From Tubiluchus corallicola (lineage: Eukaryota > Priapulida > Priapulimorpha > Priapulimorphida > Tubiluchidae): DNA of 64,000 bases. Made by a program: the position numbers and the translations under genes. Under the pieces are notes generated by a model. It was not told the DNA's origin. It did no database searches and was given only the letters and a program-made list of their open reading frames with translations. The number at the start of each line of letters is the position of its first letter. The stretch's first letter is position 1. Positions 23,088-34,736 of the stretch are shown piece by piece. The stretch is taken from NCBI GenBank assembly GCA_030141605.1, contig JAQGDQ010000171.1, positions 122,926 to 186,925 on the forward strand. The letters are read 5' to 3'.

Positions 23088-23640
23088 TGCAATGCCCCCA
23101 AGTTTCCAATTGTTCTGTTAACAAGAGTCCACATTAGCAAACGTTCACTGTTTGCCAACTGTTCAGTTGACAAATATATGTATGTATGTAGTTTGTTGAC
23201 TAAATCAAATTACATGTTTACATGAACAATCAGGTGAATGCCACAATCGATACATTAGTGATTTTAGTCCAATGTCACTTTACGCACATTTTCTACTCAA
23301 GGTTACAGCAATAAAAACAGTGTTGTGCCTACAAAGTAATACTTATTTTTTTAAAAAACACAACGGTAAAGCTATAAGCACAATGCCAATATGCAGAACT
23401 GATGTCACACTATTTATACACTTTACTGCACGTGATTCACTTCATACTAATTAGTAAATCAGCATAAAAGATGCAAAATTTTATGACATCTTTTATGTCA
23501 ATTATTAGGGTGCTAATTACATCATCATCAGTGTCCATAACGAGAAGGTTATGCTACTAGCTGTCCACTCCATTTGCAGAGCTTAACAGCTTAAGTTTTT
23601 CAATGTGCCAATTTTTAGAAAACTGTATGGGTTTTTTGCA
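23088..23640. other. no gene recognised; short hairpin
   Basis: Spacer containing a hairpin at about 23466-23496: ATAAAAGATG and CATCTTTTAT around a ~13-nt loop. Confidence 0.55.
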
Positions 23641-23651
23641 GCACTTTGATA

Positions 23652-23870
23652 ATGGCTTCCAACAATCGTGAAAAAATTCAAGAAATTACGGTAAAATTTA
23701 AAGATATGGGACCACGGATGAACATTTGGAGAAGCTATAATGAGAAGTTTCGACGGATCAAACATAAGGCAACAAAAATCACAACCTATTTTCCAACTTG
23801 TTCAGCTCAGATACATGTAGCTGGCGTCATCTTTAGTCAGCGTCGCCGAATAAAACTCGGCTCGGCATAG
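23652..23870 (+). CDS. unrecognised 72-residue open frame, possible exon
   Basis: The ATG at 23652 has A at -3 and G at +4. The stretch just upstream, GGGTTTTTTGCAG, would serve as a splice acceptor, so this could also be an internal or terminal exon. The protein is basic and polar in its first two-thirds (REKIQEITVKFKDMG, NEKFRRIKHKATKITTYF) and has no membrane segment. The KATKITTYF stretch faintly recalls PCNA-binding-like tails but lacks the leading glutamine, so no function is inferred. Composition is more protein-like than in neighbouring frames, which is weak evidence. Confidence 0.25.
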   Translation: MASNNREKIQEITVKFKDMGPRMNIWRSYNEKFRRIKHKATKITTYFPTCSAQIHVAGVIFSQRRRIKLGSA

Positions 23871-23978
23871 TTTCACGAAAATTCGTTATACTTTTTTGCG
23901 TTAAATTTTAACATTAAACTGAGGCAAGAATGTGAAATTGTGGGTAGTCATGCATAACAAACTTGTGCAAAGAAGAAA

Positions 23979-24015
23979 GAACATTGATTACAATTTACAA
24001 TTATAATCAATGTTC
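23979..24015. repeat. short palindrome
   Basis: GAACATTGATTACAATT and its near-perfect inverse AATTATAATCAATGTTC surround a 3-nt centre. Confidence 0.85.
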
Positions 24016-24275
24016 ACGATTAGACAGTGCCTCCCTCTTGCGATAGTTTTCTCATATAGATCGCTAATAGGAATTGCTGGCCATTTTCCAGAATATGAAA
24101 TGTACATAGGATTAAAAATTTTATTTTTTGCGCACCCCACAATCAACGCTGTTATTTTAAAATCTGTTCGTCGCTGAAAATTGCGCATATTACATACACA
24201 TGCATGTACATTCTTTCATGTATTTATATGCGAACATATGGTAAAATAGTCCGATTCAATACATGTAGACAAATG

Positions 24276-24308
<33 letters not shown>

Positions 24309-25205
24309 TTGTAAACTAGACTAAAAACGTGATGCAGGGTGGATTATAATCTAATTACTTTGGATTACAATAATACATACATAGATAAAAATATATTATT
24401 AAACTTATATGTAAGTATTATAAAATAGTTACTGAACATACATGCATAACGTTATGAACTTTAGATGAGTGGGTAGAATTGTAAATTGTCTTGGTTCGAT
24501 AGAATCGATAAAAGTTTATTTGAGAAGTACGAACCACACAAACTAGCATGTAGCTTTAAACAATTGGAATCATTTACTACAAGGTAAGACAACAGATGTG
24601 TCATACAAAACTGGGCATAAAAACGCCCAGGCACTACACTGTTATGCTGAATAATAAAGTTTTCACACAGTTAAATGAAGAATATGTTTATGTTTGAATG
24701 TTTAAAATATAGCTTCTGTCATGCAAGCTGTCTATTTCGTAAAATATTACTTTACTTTTATCACTTTAAATTTGTGCATTTTCTAAAAGCCTGTTTCATC
24801 TTGACTAATAAAATGCAGTCGCGTCAAACATAACACTGTCTTCATCCGTCTGTTTTGCACAGTCAAAACTGATCAAACGAATCGTGGAATATTGAGGCGT
24901 GATAATGAAATTTGCATAAAGCGAGCAGGAAAATTTACGAAACATGAAGACGACTTAATTAACAAACGTCACCAAATCCATGGTACATTCAAAAATAATC
25001 CTGAAACATTCTTATAGATTTGTTTTTCAAAATTTGTTACAGGAAATACACATAACATAAACTAAAGTAACTAAAGATAGGGATCATTTTAGCAGCGTCT
25101 TATACACCTCGCACACACACACTTTTTATCCACACAACCCTCAATTACCCGTTTTATACATCTTTTTATTCTTTCACTTTATTGACCCATCCTGTCCTGT
25201 AATCT
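24016..25205. other. no gene recognised; (TA)n tract
   Basis: AT-rich spacer with an alternating TA run at 24276-24302. Nothing coding is seen. Confidence 0.55.
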
Positions 25206-25597
25206 TCATGCGTTCGTTCATTTATCCGTTTGTTTGTTCGTTCGTTTATCCGTCCATTCACTCATTCATTCATTCGTTCGTTCGTTCGTTCGTTCTTTCG
25301 TTCGTTCATTCGTTCGTTCATTCATTCATTCATTCATTCATTCATTCATTCATTCATTCATTCATTCATTCATTCATTCATTCATTCATTCATTCATTCA
25401 TTCATTCTATCATTCTATCATTCGTTCATTCGTTCATTCGTTCATTCGTTCATTCGTTCATTCATTCATTCATTCATTCATTCATTCATTCATTCATTCA
25501 TTCATTCATTCATTCATTCATTCATTCATTCATTCATTCATTCATTCATTCATTCATTCGTCCATTCGTTCATTCTTTCATTCATTTATTCATTTAA
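25206..25597. repeat. (TTCA)n / (TTCG)n tetranucleotide array
   Basis: About 390 bp of TTCA repeats with TTCG, TTTA and TCTA variants, mainly at the edges and in a central patch near 25406-25455. All three plus frames read as Ser-Phe-Ile-His repeats, so none is a real protein. Confidence 0.97.
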
Positions 25598-26136
25598 TTA
25601 GTTATTTGTTCACTGGTTTACAATGCAACGAGTTAGTCACTTGGTCATTTGATCATTCGTTGTTCACCCCCTCACTCACTTTCTCACTCACTAACTTTTT
25701 TATTCACTCCCAAAAAATCGTATACTCATTCATTCACTCTTAGCACAAGTCTTGTGTTACAAGAAAGTAATCTGATTAAATCCTAACTAAAGTGGCATTT
25801 TGTGTCAGCATTATTACATGCAACAATAACAGTAAAGCAAGTTCTATCTAAGAAAAATTAAGACCGGTCAACGTTCATACGATTCCTCATTTCATGGTTG
25901 TAACCGCTTCACGCGTCAACAGTCTATTAGTAATTACAGACAAACCCATGGACTCATAGTTCAGCAGTTAGGGTTCAATTGCGGCGCAAACTGCACGCGT
26001 GATTACAAATTAGCTTATCTAACTTGGCGATTGGAAGCAGCGGCCTAATAAGACACAAGGTTGATGTGGTGTCATTGAAGCCAGTGACGTATTGTCTGTT
26101 GAGCATATAGAAAAGAGATAACATTAAGAAGTTCGG
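25598..26136. other. no gene recognised
   Basis: AT-rich spacer. A GGTTCAATTGCGG motif near 25972 resembles a tRNA box B, but no box A lies at the right distance. Confidence 0.5.
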
Positions 26137-26807
26137 TTAACATTCAAAATTTCTCCACTTACTTAAAGCTTAAAAAACTCGTCTTGAAATTTTAAATCGC
26201 TTTTTCATGCAGGGCTTGAGTCGGCAGTAACGCTGTATAACACATGTAAATTTAAACTCCCGCGATGACCGTTAGGCAAACGCATTTTAATGGTAGGTCG
26301 TTTGAAACCAGTTTAGATAACATTGTGTGAAGTTTGAAAAAATAATCAGAGCATTCGTAGCACACATGTTGCTAACTAAGCAAAATTTTAAATTACTGTA
26401 TCTTGCCAATAAGATTAAAATACGTTTTGTATAGTTAGTGAGTAGCGCACCCTGGAGGGTGAACCAGCGACATTTTACCAATTGGCACGAAGGTTTTAAA
26501 TTATTATTTCTAGTCACATAAGTCTCCAGCAGTTAAGCGAAATGCTAAGTAATACAGATTTGCATGGAAAGTTTTTTTTGGAACGTAATTTAACATGGCT
26601 TTTTCTTCCCCTGATTTACACTTGTGTATGGGACGTCATGTAATGGCGACTTCGAAATACTATTGCGAGAGATTTAAAATGAAAATAAACTATTTTTAAC
26701 CCGAGTACGATATATGCATAAAGTAATATGCATATTCTGTAAAGTAATATAATTTTTAAATCTATTTTCTAAAACCTGCTTCAAGTACCTCTTTTCTTGT
26801 CTTTTCA
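26137..26807 (+). mobile_element. family C MITE, copy 4 (most complete)
   Basis: It runs from TTAACATTCAAAATTTCTCC to CCTCTTTTCTTGTCTTTTC and holds all family C blocks in order. These include GGGCTTGAGTCGGCAGTAAC, TTTAGATAACATTGTGTG, GCACCCTGGAGGGTGAACC, GCGAAATGCTAAGTAATACA and GGGACGTCATGTAATGGCG. The ends have drifted from the TTAAAGGACAAG form. The minus frame at 26287-26517 is inside it and is not a gene. Confidence 0.8.
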
Positions 26808-27072
26808 GAAGCCTTTACCAGGCAGAGTTTTTTTTCGCCGAAGGGAACTCTTTTGCACTCAAGCCGACGCAGTAGATCCTCCTCTAATTTATACTGAGTG
26901 TTCACAACTTGAAAATATTGCATGCCTGCCGAACTTTGTCAGGCGATTCTAAAACGCGTTGAAAGGTGAGGGGGTATTTGCGTGCAAAGTGGTGATACAA
27001 AAATGGATAAAGCCAAAAATCACACAAATGTTCAAGTTTCCTCCACCTTACACGCTGTCGTTATAACTAAAC
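26808..27072. other. spacer between two family C elements
   Basis: No gene is seen in this short interval. Confidence 0.5.
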
Positions 27073-27519
27073 TTAAAGGCCAAGAAAAGTAAGCCTCAGA
27101 AAATTCGGAATAACAAATTATATCACCTAAGTATAATCTTGAGCGAATGAAGTGCTCACGTTTTCGCATTTACTCCAATTTTTGTAAAATATTTCAATCG
27201 CGGTAGTTGGCGCAGACATGTTTCATTTAGTCCGCCAATTGAAAAGCCAGCATGTGACTGATCACGTGGTATGACATCACTCGGACACAGTCGCCGTGAG
27301 TTCTGAGCACGTGCACTACAAAGATTTGTGTTGTGGTTCTGTGACGCCATCTAATATGGCGCCGCCGTGACAGTCTCGCGGGAGTATTTAAAATGAAAAC
27401 AAACAGAAAATTGTTTTAACGTGAGTATGATAAACGCTTAAGATTGCCTCTAACCGTTATCATTCTTTAACGAAAATTTTCTAAGACTTGCTTTAACTAG
27501 GGCTTTTGTTGTCCTTTAA
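27073..27519 (+). mobile_element. family C-related MITE, copy 5
   Basis: Ends read TTAAAGGCCAAGAAAAGTAA and, at the right, GGGCTTTTGTTGTCCTTTAA, an imperfect ~19-bp inverted repeat. The right third (GAGTATTTAAAATGAAAACA, AACGTGAGTATGATAAACGC) matches other family C copies. The left two-thirds does not, so this is a subfamily or chimera. Confidence 0.7.
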
Positions 27520-28831
27520 GCAGACAACGACGTCAGACAAAATAAATAGATATTCCTTGCTCGGTCTACTGTAAAAGATAACATAACAGAAGAATTCTTG
27601 GAATGTGTCCGTAATTGATGCAATTTATTGCATGTAGATGGCGCTAAACAAGCTGTAGGCAATTTATTTTGAATAAATTGCGTGTTTTCTGGCTTCTTCA
27701 TTATGGCTTAAAACCGCCGCAGAGAAATTGAAAAATGTGTAGTACCCGTTAGGACTTTCACACTGTCATCGCTGATTAAATTCAAAGAAGGCGATAAATC
27801 ACTTTATATTATCTTGTCTAGATAGACTAATGTCATTCTTCTCGAATGTTGCACCTTTCCTTAATCTGCATAAAACTATCTTAATTTCAGATCAAAATCA
27901 ATTTGAGCATCTGCGATAAAAAGATCTGAGTATAATTATCTCAAGGTTTTGCTTACAGAAAACAGTGCGGTAGAAACATGATAATATAACCTGAAATATG
28001 CTGATCAAGTTACGAAGAAATGCGACCAAGGAAGATATCTTTGGAGACAGCAATATTCTAAATCACAATCATTGTTAAGTCTGTACAATCAATCCCTAAT
28101 TCAACCAACGAACCATCCATTTTCTACGCTGATTTACCAGGACTGGCTACCTCTCAACGGGGCACTGTTGATCCCGAAAGGGTACAAACAACACGAATCA
28201 CTGATCTTACGATTTTCTTTCCAGAATCTCGCTTCTTAATAACACCTGACCTTACCGTCCCATTCCAGAAAAGATTTACAAAGCCAGAGATCGTAAACAA
28301 ACAGATATGCAGCTTTAATATCCAGTCTTGAAAAACAAAATTCTGGGGTGTTGATTGTTCCATTTGAGATCGGCAGTCGTGGTTTTATTTCTGCCGACAA
28401 TTACAATTTGCTTTAAATACTGGTGCAATTACAAAAGCGCAATTACAATTGCATCTGAAATGCGAGGAGACTTAATGAAACTTGCCATCATCTCATCATA
28501 TATAATTTTCTACTTTAAATTCTCACCAGACTGGCAAGTTCCATCTTTAACGTCTGTGCCAAACATATAAGAATGTTCTGTATCTGTATAAATATTAAAT
28601 AGATTTAATTATTTTTATCATAAATTTATTTACAACTTTTACCTTTTTGATTTCACAGAATACTAGTATTTGTTATTTAAGCGTTTATGTAAAATTTGTA
28701 ATGTATAAGTTAATCTGTGTTTAATGTGTGTTAATACCTGGATGAGTAACATCAATTGGACACTCCTATTTGAGACTTTGTGTCTTCTAAATTTCGTAAC
28801 AAAAAATTATAGCTTACAATAACTGCTGGAA
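27520..28831. other. no gene recognised
   Basis: AT-rich spacer. Small frames at 27516, 28154 and 28355 show no motifs. Confidence 0.5.
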
Positions 28832-28834
28832 GTG

Positions 28835-28878
<44 letters not shown>

Positions 28879-28909
28879 TGTGCGTGCGTGTGTGTGTGTG
28901 TGTGTGTAG
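28832..28909. repeat. (GT)n (GCGT)n (GT)n microsatellite
   Basis: A compound GT / GCGT array, symmetric around a GCGT core. Confidence 0.97.
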
Positions 28910-30069
28910 GGTTAAAATCTGCAGCTCAATATGCAGCAATGAAATTCCAAGCATGGTCCTCAAATCTCAATCACACATTCACAAACTAATCACTATCATT
29001 TTGCCGCCTATTAGCTCTGTGCTTTGATATGCCAGTTATATGTTAAATTACGTTTATATCATATGATTTGATCTTGTAGAATTGATAATACAGGTATTCT
29101 ACATAGGGACATTGCTTTTTCAATCATTGCAACACACTATTGCCGCTTCATTTACTATTTAAAATAATATATACTTCTTTGCAATACTCTGTTACGTAAT
29201 TCTTTCTAAATTTGCATTACTTTATTTTTTATTGATTTAAATCGAAAATAAATAAATTATATAACAAAATATAATAATAACGAATCACCCTTAATATATA
29301 ATCTGATTTCCACAGCATGCCTCAATTAACACAAACACTAACAATAACTGCGCTACTACAAGGTCAACTGTATAGTTCTTTACTGTTTAACCAATTTTGA
29401 ATACTGTTTTGAATAGTACAAATAAATAAGTCCTCACTGAAGCATCCAATTATTTTCCATGAATTTACCTCATAGTTTACTTATTTGACTGAACTTTACT
29501 CAGTTCTTGCCGGCAAAGCTGTTGGGAACTTGTAAACCTATCAATTTCAAATATTTGTTCAAGATTGTGATTTTTGCGTGCCGCCAAAAGCTGCAGACAA
29601 GCTCAACTATCGGGAGAAGAGAAAAATAAATAAACAAGTCGTTGTATAACATTTGTTTGCGTCGAGTTTTAAATTACAATTAAACATTTTTATAATGTGG
29701 CAAAATGAGAACAAGCAAAATTTTGAAAGAAAACTTACATTTACCTTTTGCTCACTCATGTTTTAACTAGTTTGCAGCCATCTAGTGTAGCTCCTGGTCA
29801 CCGTAACGGGTGTTAATAATTACGCGAGTACAATTACAAAAGGTAATCCTAATTTTGATTAATTTAAAAATTAAGTTAGACAGACTCTGAGACAGCGCCA
29901 AAAATGATACAAGGGTGGCTTTTTACACGACTGTAATGAGCCTAACTCAATGCCCCTTCAAAAGACCTTTTGAAGAGGCTTTGACCTAATTACGATTGTT
30001 ACCTGGGGCTTGACCTAATCACGATTCTTACTTAACAACGATACTGATTTTTTGACTGATAGATATAAT
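28910..30069. other. no gene recognised
   Basis: Strongly AT-rich spacer. Confidence 0.55.
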
Positions 30070-30535
30070 ATATTGTATTGTATTGTGTTGTATTGTATTG
30101 TATTGTGTTGTGTTGTGTTGTGTTGTGTTGTGTTGTGTTGTGTTGTGTTGTGTTGTGTTGTGTAGTGTAGTGTAGTGTAGTGTAGTGTAGTGTAGTGTAG
30201 TGTAGTGTAGTGTAGTGTAGTGTAGTGTAGTGTAGTGTAGTGTAGTGCAGTGCAGTGCAGTGCAGTGCAGTGCAGTGCAGTGCAGTGCAGTGCAGTGCAG
30301 TGCCGTGCCGTGCCGTGCCGTGCCGTGCCGTGCCGTGCCGTGCCGTGCCGTGTCGTGTCGGGTCGGGTCGGGTCGCGTCGCGTCGCGTCGTGTCGCATCA
30401 CACTACACCACACCACACACCACACCACACCACACCACACCACACCACACCACACTACACTACGCTACACTACACTACACTACATTACATTACATTACAT
30501 TATATTATATTGTACTATATTATGTTATATTATTT
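30070..30535. repeat. long pentanucleotide array with stepwise unit change and strand switch
   Basis: Successive homogeneous blocks of a 5-base unit: TTGTA, TTGTG, TAGTG, CAGTG, CCGTG, then mixed TCGTG/TCGGG/TCGCG. After ~30395 the array switches to ACCAC, ACTAC and ATTAC blocks. Adjacent blocks usually differ by a single base. The first half is G/T-rich and the second C/A-rich, so strand composition flips in the middle. Six overlapping frames on the two strands are pure period artefacts. Confidence 0.97.
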
Positions 30536-30810
30536 ATTTAGATTCATGAATACAAAAAGGTAAATAACACACAAAGAACATAAAAAAGGGCGTGTACGAT
30601 AGTAGAGCCAAGGACAGCAGCAGGGAATTAATCCACAAAGAACTACCTGCCTGCAGGCCCATAAAAACAGATATCTACTTTTTTATACATTCGGCTCTCT
30701 ACAAATCCGAGGATAATTATCTGAGCAAACAGAGGTAACGTAGCCCCTTTCGGATGCGTGTATATTCCGTATGTAAACAACTGGAGATAGTATGGAGGTA
30801 AAAATCAATT

Positions 30811-30869
30811 GTCCGGGCACTCAAATCGCCAACTGTTTACTGACCAGGCACGCCACTGCTTAACTTCGA
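30811..30869 (-). repeat. 5S rRNA-like SINE segment
   Basis: On the minus strand CGAAGTTAAGCAGTGGCGTG is followed by CCTGGTCAGTAAACAGTTGG and a GAGTGCCCGGAC end. This parallels the 5S rRNA internal promoter (GAAGTTAAGC...GGTTAGTA...TGGG) with changes. The rest of 5S is not conserved, so this is a 5S-derived retroposon or pseudogene. Confidence 0.55.
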
Positions 30870-31020
30870 TCGCTAAGCATGCACCGCCACCATTCACCTA
30901 CAGATAATTCGCACATAAACTATAGCAGAACAGCAGAGGTGTCAGTCATAATAAATTGTGTATGCGGTTTCCTTCAACAAAAAAAACCCACTGACGACAG
31001 ATATTGCTGAGAAGCTTTTT

Positions 31021-31071
31021 CCAGCAGTTACCCGCACATTTGCTAAACTGGCCGGGCGCTGCTTAACTTCG
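31021..31071 (-). repeat. 5S rRNA-like SINE segment, second copy
   Basis: The minus strand reads CGAAGTTAAGCAGCGCCCGG, then CCAGTTTAGCAAATGTGCGG and GTAACTGCTGG. The match to the 5S control region (AAGTTAAGCAGCG, then GGTTAGTA, then GGGTGACCGCCTGG) is better than at 30811. Both copies share orientation and lie ~200 bp apart. Confidence 0.6.
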
Positions 31072-32160
31072 TGGTCAAGTAGTGCGTCATTGCGTGTACG
31101 CATATGAGCTAGAAAAAAGAAACCGGAAAGAAGCTTTACATGCACTGCACCTTGCCCATCATAAATATGGTTTCCACGTATTTCAATGTGCGCCATTAGT
31201 TATTATTACTGTTAGCAAAAATAACTTCTCTGCCCACTCACAACGGGTGTCCGGCTTTCTCAGCATCATCTGAGCATGCGCTCAAGTCACTAGTGGAGAG
31301 AAGTTTATCATGCATTGCACGGAATCTATGCAGTTGTAACACGGGCAATAAGTTTCGCGACAAACCGTGTAATTGCGTTTTCTTCGGTGAGTTTCAATCA
31401 GAGACTAAGATTTGACGTAAATATAGAGAAAAACATTTAGTTAGTGAAACTGTAAGCTGCATTGACAGTAATGGTCTAGTTTTAGCGAGGAAAGAAGCCA
31501 TTCGAGATGCGAATAACCATCGTCCAGGTAAGAACCTTAAAATAATTTTCCTTGCTGCGATTATAGCAAGTAACCAGAAATACATTGAATTGAAATTTAT
31601 TGAGGAACAGGGATAAAGCATATTAATAATACATTGCTTACAAAGTTGTAAAGAGTTAACCTTAATTAAGAACAATATTGGTAACGAAGAGTCTAGATGG
31701 TCACACAGATAAAAACACAAGCTTACAATGAAAGATGTGATTACAAATTTTAGATAAAAATTAATTCAAGTATCATATTCCTTTCTATTTCCGCTACTGC
31801 AGTTATAGTGTTGATCGCATTGTTAGAATTAAAAATGTCACATAAGGAATTAAAGTTAATAATAGTATACTAGTTTCTATTAGCATATGACATATACATA
31901 ATACATGACACACGAACAAATTCATAACTCGTGATGTTCAGACACGTGATGTTCGGATTTGCATTACATACACAAGTTCTTTGTTCCATAGGTAACTATA
32001 CAAATACATTACGTGTGAAGGCAGTTAAACTTAAGTTCTCAACTGGAGTACATTGTGCATATGAATTTTGTACACTGACTAATGTGAAACAATGGGCTTT
32101 AGCCTTTAGTAGTATATGTTAAACAATCAGGTAGTATGGATACTTTTTTCTGCTCCTTTA
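31072..32160. other. no gene recognised
   Basis: Spacer. The 108-codon minus frame at 31394-31720 is Leu/Ile-rich from AT-rich sequence and has no recognisable motif. Confidence 0.5.
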
Positions 32161-32205
32161 TTAACCCTTAGCCTACCAAGGTGGGGTAAAAAATTACCCC
32201 AGCTG
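32161..32205. mobile_element. piggyBac-like terminus
   Basis: TTAACCCTTAGCCTACCAAG is followed by a GGGGTAA...TTACCCC hairpin. TTAACCC is the known end of piggyBac-type transposons including the TTAA target. I could not find the opposite GGGTTAA end, so the extent is unknown. Confidence 0.4.
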
Positions 32206-32445
32206 TGTTTGTTCACATTTTTATATTGATGCTTATAACCAAAAAATTATCAAACTAGTATTGATTAAATATTTTTCAATTTGTTATGCAACCATACCTT
32301 GGTTTTGTTGAAAACTATTATTCGTACTTTTTTACAAAGCACGGGTGCGAGATACTACCTCACGTGGAGTAACTTCTTTCACCCCTTGGTCCTTTATGTA
32401 GGCAAAACTTTTGAGTTTTCGTAATAATATTTTTCTTTCTGGCAG

Positions 32446-32676
32446 CACCTTGACAACAAAGAGGTGCCGCAAACCTCCCAATTGCAGCCTGTAGTTCTGC
32501 AAAGTGATTTTTCAAAGGATCAGCTGAAGAAATTTCATATTAATCTTGTGGACATTTTTCATTTAGTCGTTTAGTGGAAAGTTTTGCTATACAGTTGGCT
32601 AAGATTGGAGCTGATAAAGATGAAATTTTAAAAGATCCGGCAAGAGAAGATGAAGTGGATGTCTCAGAATTAAACG
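32446..32676 (+). pseudogene. exon-like stretch with a one-base frame break
   Basis: TTTTTCTTTCTGGCAG ends at 32445 like a splice acceptor, and CGGTAAAC at 32675 resembles a donor. The first ~42 codons (HLDNKEVPQTSQL... DFSKDQLKKF) are open. The frame then hits TAG, and a frame shifted by one base continues (RLVESFAIQLAKIGADKDEI, then DPAREDEVDVSELN) up to the donor. Both halves have protein-like composition. The break lies at a run of T residues near 32554. It may be a decayed exon, perhaps of the transposon suggested by the nearby piggyBac-like end, or a sequencing slip. The family is not recognised. Confidence 0.3.
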
Positions 32677-33533
32677 GTAAACACCATTAGTCTATTATGT
32701 TACAATACTTGATAAGCCAAGCATAAATAATATAGCATAAACAATATAGTGCAATGGTGGAAAGCCTGTTTTTATCCTTCCTACCTCATATATCTATGCC
32801 AACTTGCCACAGAAATTGGTTTTGTCCTGATAGAAGCACCTCATTTAACAGTTGGTCAGTCTATCCAGTTAGTAATACATATTAAGCAAAATTCTCAACC
32901 GCTTAGTTCTTATTGTAATATAAAAACTCCTTGATCGGCTAAGGCAAAATAGGAGAGGAAAAAGCAGTGTCTGCACCACTACTTGGTATTTTTAATAAAG
33001 CCTGAAGTTCATTGTCCGGCATTAGCCAGTGTAACACTTTAGCTCATTTTACCACATATGTTTATTCGGCTATTTTGTCACTATTTTGTATTGTCATGCA
33101 CGCTGCCCTTTAGAGATACTTTTGTGGGATGTCTTTGCCTTGCCGGAAACCTAGAATTGAGTTTCTGGACCTAGGTATTTATGTTAACTCGTTTTATTGT
33201 ATAATTAATAAATGATTATCTCCCGACTTTACTAATTATTTTCTAGTTGGTTTCTATTAATTTTTCAGCAGTGACCCTTGACTACTGAACGTTGACTTTT
33301 CACTAGACTGTTCGCCGTTGTCAGAGAAAGTTTTTGTTCTATGATAAATCAAAGTCTGTAAGAAGTTCTGATCAAACTGTTGCAGATCTTAGCACTACAT
33401 TGTGAAACTATAGAGGAGCCATAGGAACGAAAAATAATATATTATAAGCAACGCATGAACTTTTGTGGCCACGAGCTCAACGGTCCCCGAACTTTAAAAA
33501 TTGTTTTGTTGATTTGTTTGTAAGTTTGTTTAT
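32677..33533. other. no gene recognised
   Basis: AT-rich spacer. The frame at 32749-32934 is unrecognised. Its WWKACFYPSYLIYL start is only faintly like the WWK motif in piggyBac transposases. Confidence 0.4.
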
Positions 33534-33690
33534 TTGTTTATTTACTTATTCATTCATTCGTTCGTTTATTCGTTCGTTCGTTCACTCATTCGTTCACTCA
33601 TTCGTTCATTCATTCATTCATTCATTCATTCATTCATTCATTCATTCATTCATTCATTCATTCATTCATTCATTCATTCATTCATTCATT
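33534..33690. repeat. (TTCA)n tetranucleotide array, second
   Basis: The same repeat unit and TTCG variants as at 25206-25597, but shorter. Translations are Ser-Phe-Ile-His artefacts. Confidence 0.97.
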
Positions 33691-34555
33691 TACACACTTA
33701 TTTGGTTGCTACTAGGCACACAGACATAGCTTTACAAATAATTATTACAATTAAATGCATTTATATTACATCGATATTGCATAATATAAAAAAGCCGAGG
33801 GCATAACTTACACGACTCAAAAAATAGTACGAGCTAAAATGTATTAAAAATTAAACCAGTAGCAGATACATACGAAAATAAGATCAACGTTTGAAATATT
33901 GATATTTATAAAAGCACCGAGCATCCTATAACTTGTTGTTCGAATGTAACTTTTGCCAAGTGCTCTGAGTACTATTTAAACCGCTTCTAAAAACTTTTAC
34001 GAGGCAACCCAGTTCCTGTGCCGTCTGACCAATACCAGCAATTTTTGGCTGCAACTCTGTTATAAACTTAATAAATTAAATGATTGAACGGAAATTACGT
34101 TGTAACTGAAATGCAGGGAATCCCGCAAAGGAAGTAATTGATTAAATGCTTCACAATTCTGCACTGCTTCCCAACCGTTAACGAAGATCAACTGAAGATG
34201 ACGGTGACAACGACAATGGTCAACAGCTTCAGCCACGCAGCCACGCTATGCATCAAACATCGCCATCATTCATCGCCATTGCTGTCACGACTGTGACTAT
34301 CCACCAGTCACTGCTCCCAAAACACCACCAGCAACAATAACGAGGCGAAGACAACAACAACATTCTTGTCTGGTGCGAAATTGTCGTTGCCTTAATTAAA
34401 TAATTAAACTTATTCAAATTATCAAATACCGAGTACATATTACAATACGTATTACTACATTAGCCAACTATGTGATATAACTTAAATGATATAACATTTT
34501 TAGTCTAGCAAAAATTCTTGCAATCTTCTTCATCACAATCATTACCTTCATTAAA
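33691..34555. other. no gene recognised
   Basis: AT-rich spacer with no convincing open frame. Confidence 0.5.
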
Positions 34556-34736
34556 CAAGGTCATTATTATCAACATCAACATCATCATCGTCATCATCAT
34601 CATCATCATCATTATTATTATCGTCGTCGTCGTCGTCGTCATCATCTTCATCATCATCATCATTATCGTAACCAGCACCATCAACATCATCATTATCATT
34701 ATCATCACCATCACCATCATCATCATCATCGTCGTC
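34556..34736. repeat. (CAT)n / (CGT)n trinucleotide tract
   Basis: ATC, ATT and GTC triplets over ~180 bp. The Met- and Ile-rich translations are artefacts. Confidence 0.92.

Noticed and set aside
25208-25743. Three overlapping plus frames of 123-169 codons
   Set aside because: All three frames of a (TTCA)n array are open because none of its codons is a stop. The repeats FIHS are a period artefact.
25960-26000. tRNA gene or SINE head
   Set aside because: A box-B-like GGTTCAATTGCGG is present, but no box A at the proper spacing.
26287-26517. 76-codon minus frame
   Set aside because: It lies wholly inside a family C element, and related text at 9781-10063 and 16780-17016 gives different broken frames, so there is no selection for coding.
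30015-30563. Frames of ~100-146 codons in the 30-kb pentamer array
   Set aside because: A five-base period gives a five-codon repeat open in several frames. There is no protein-like sequence outside the array.
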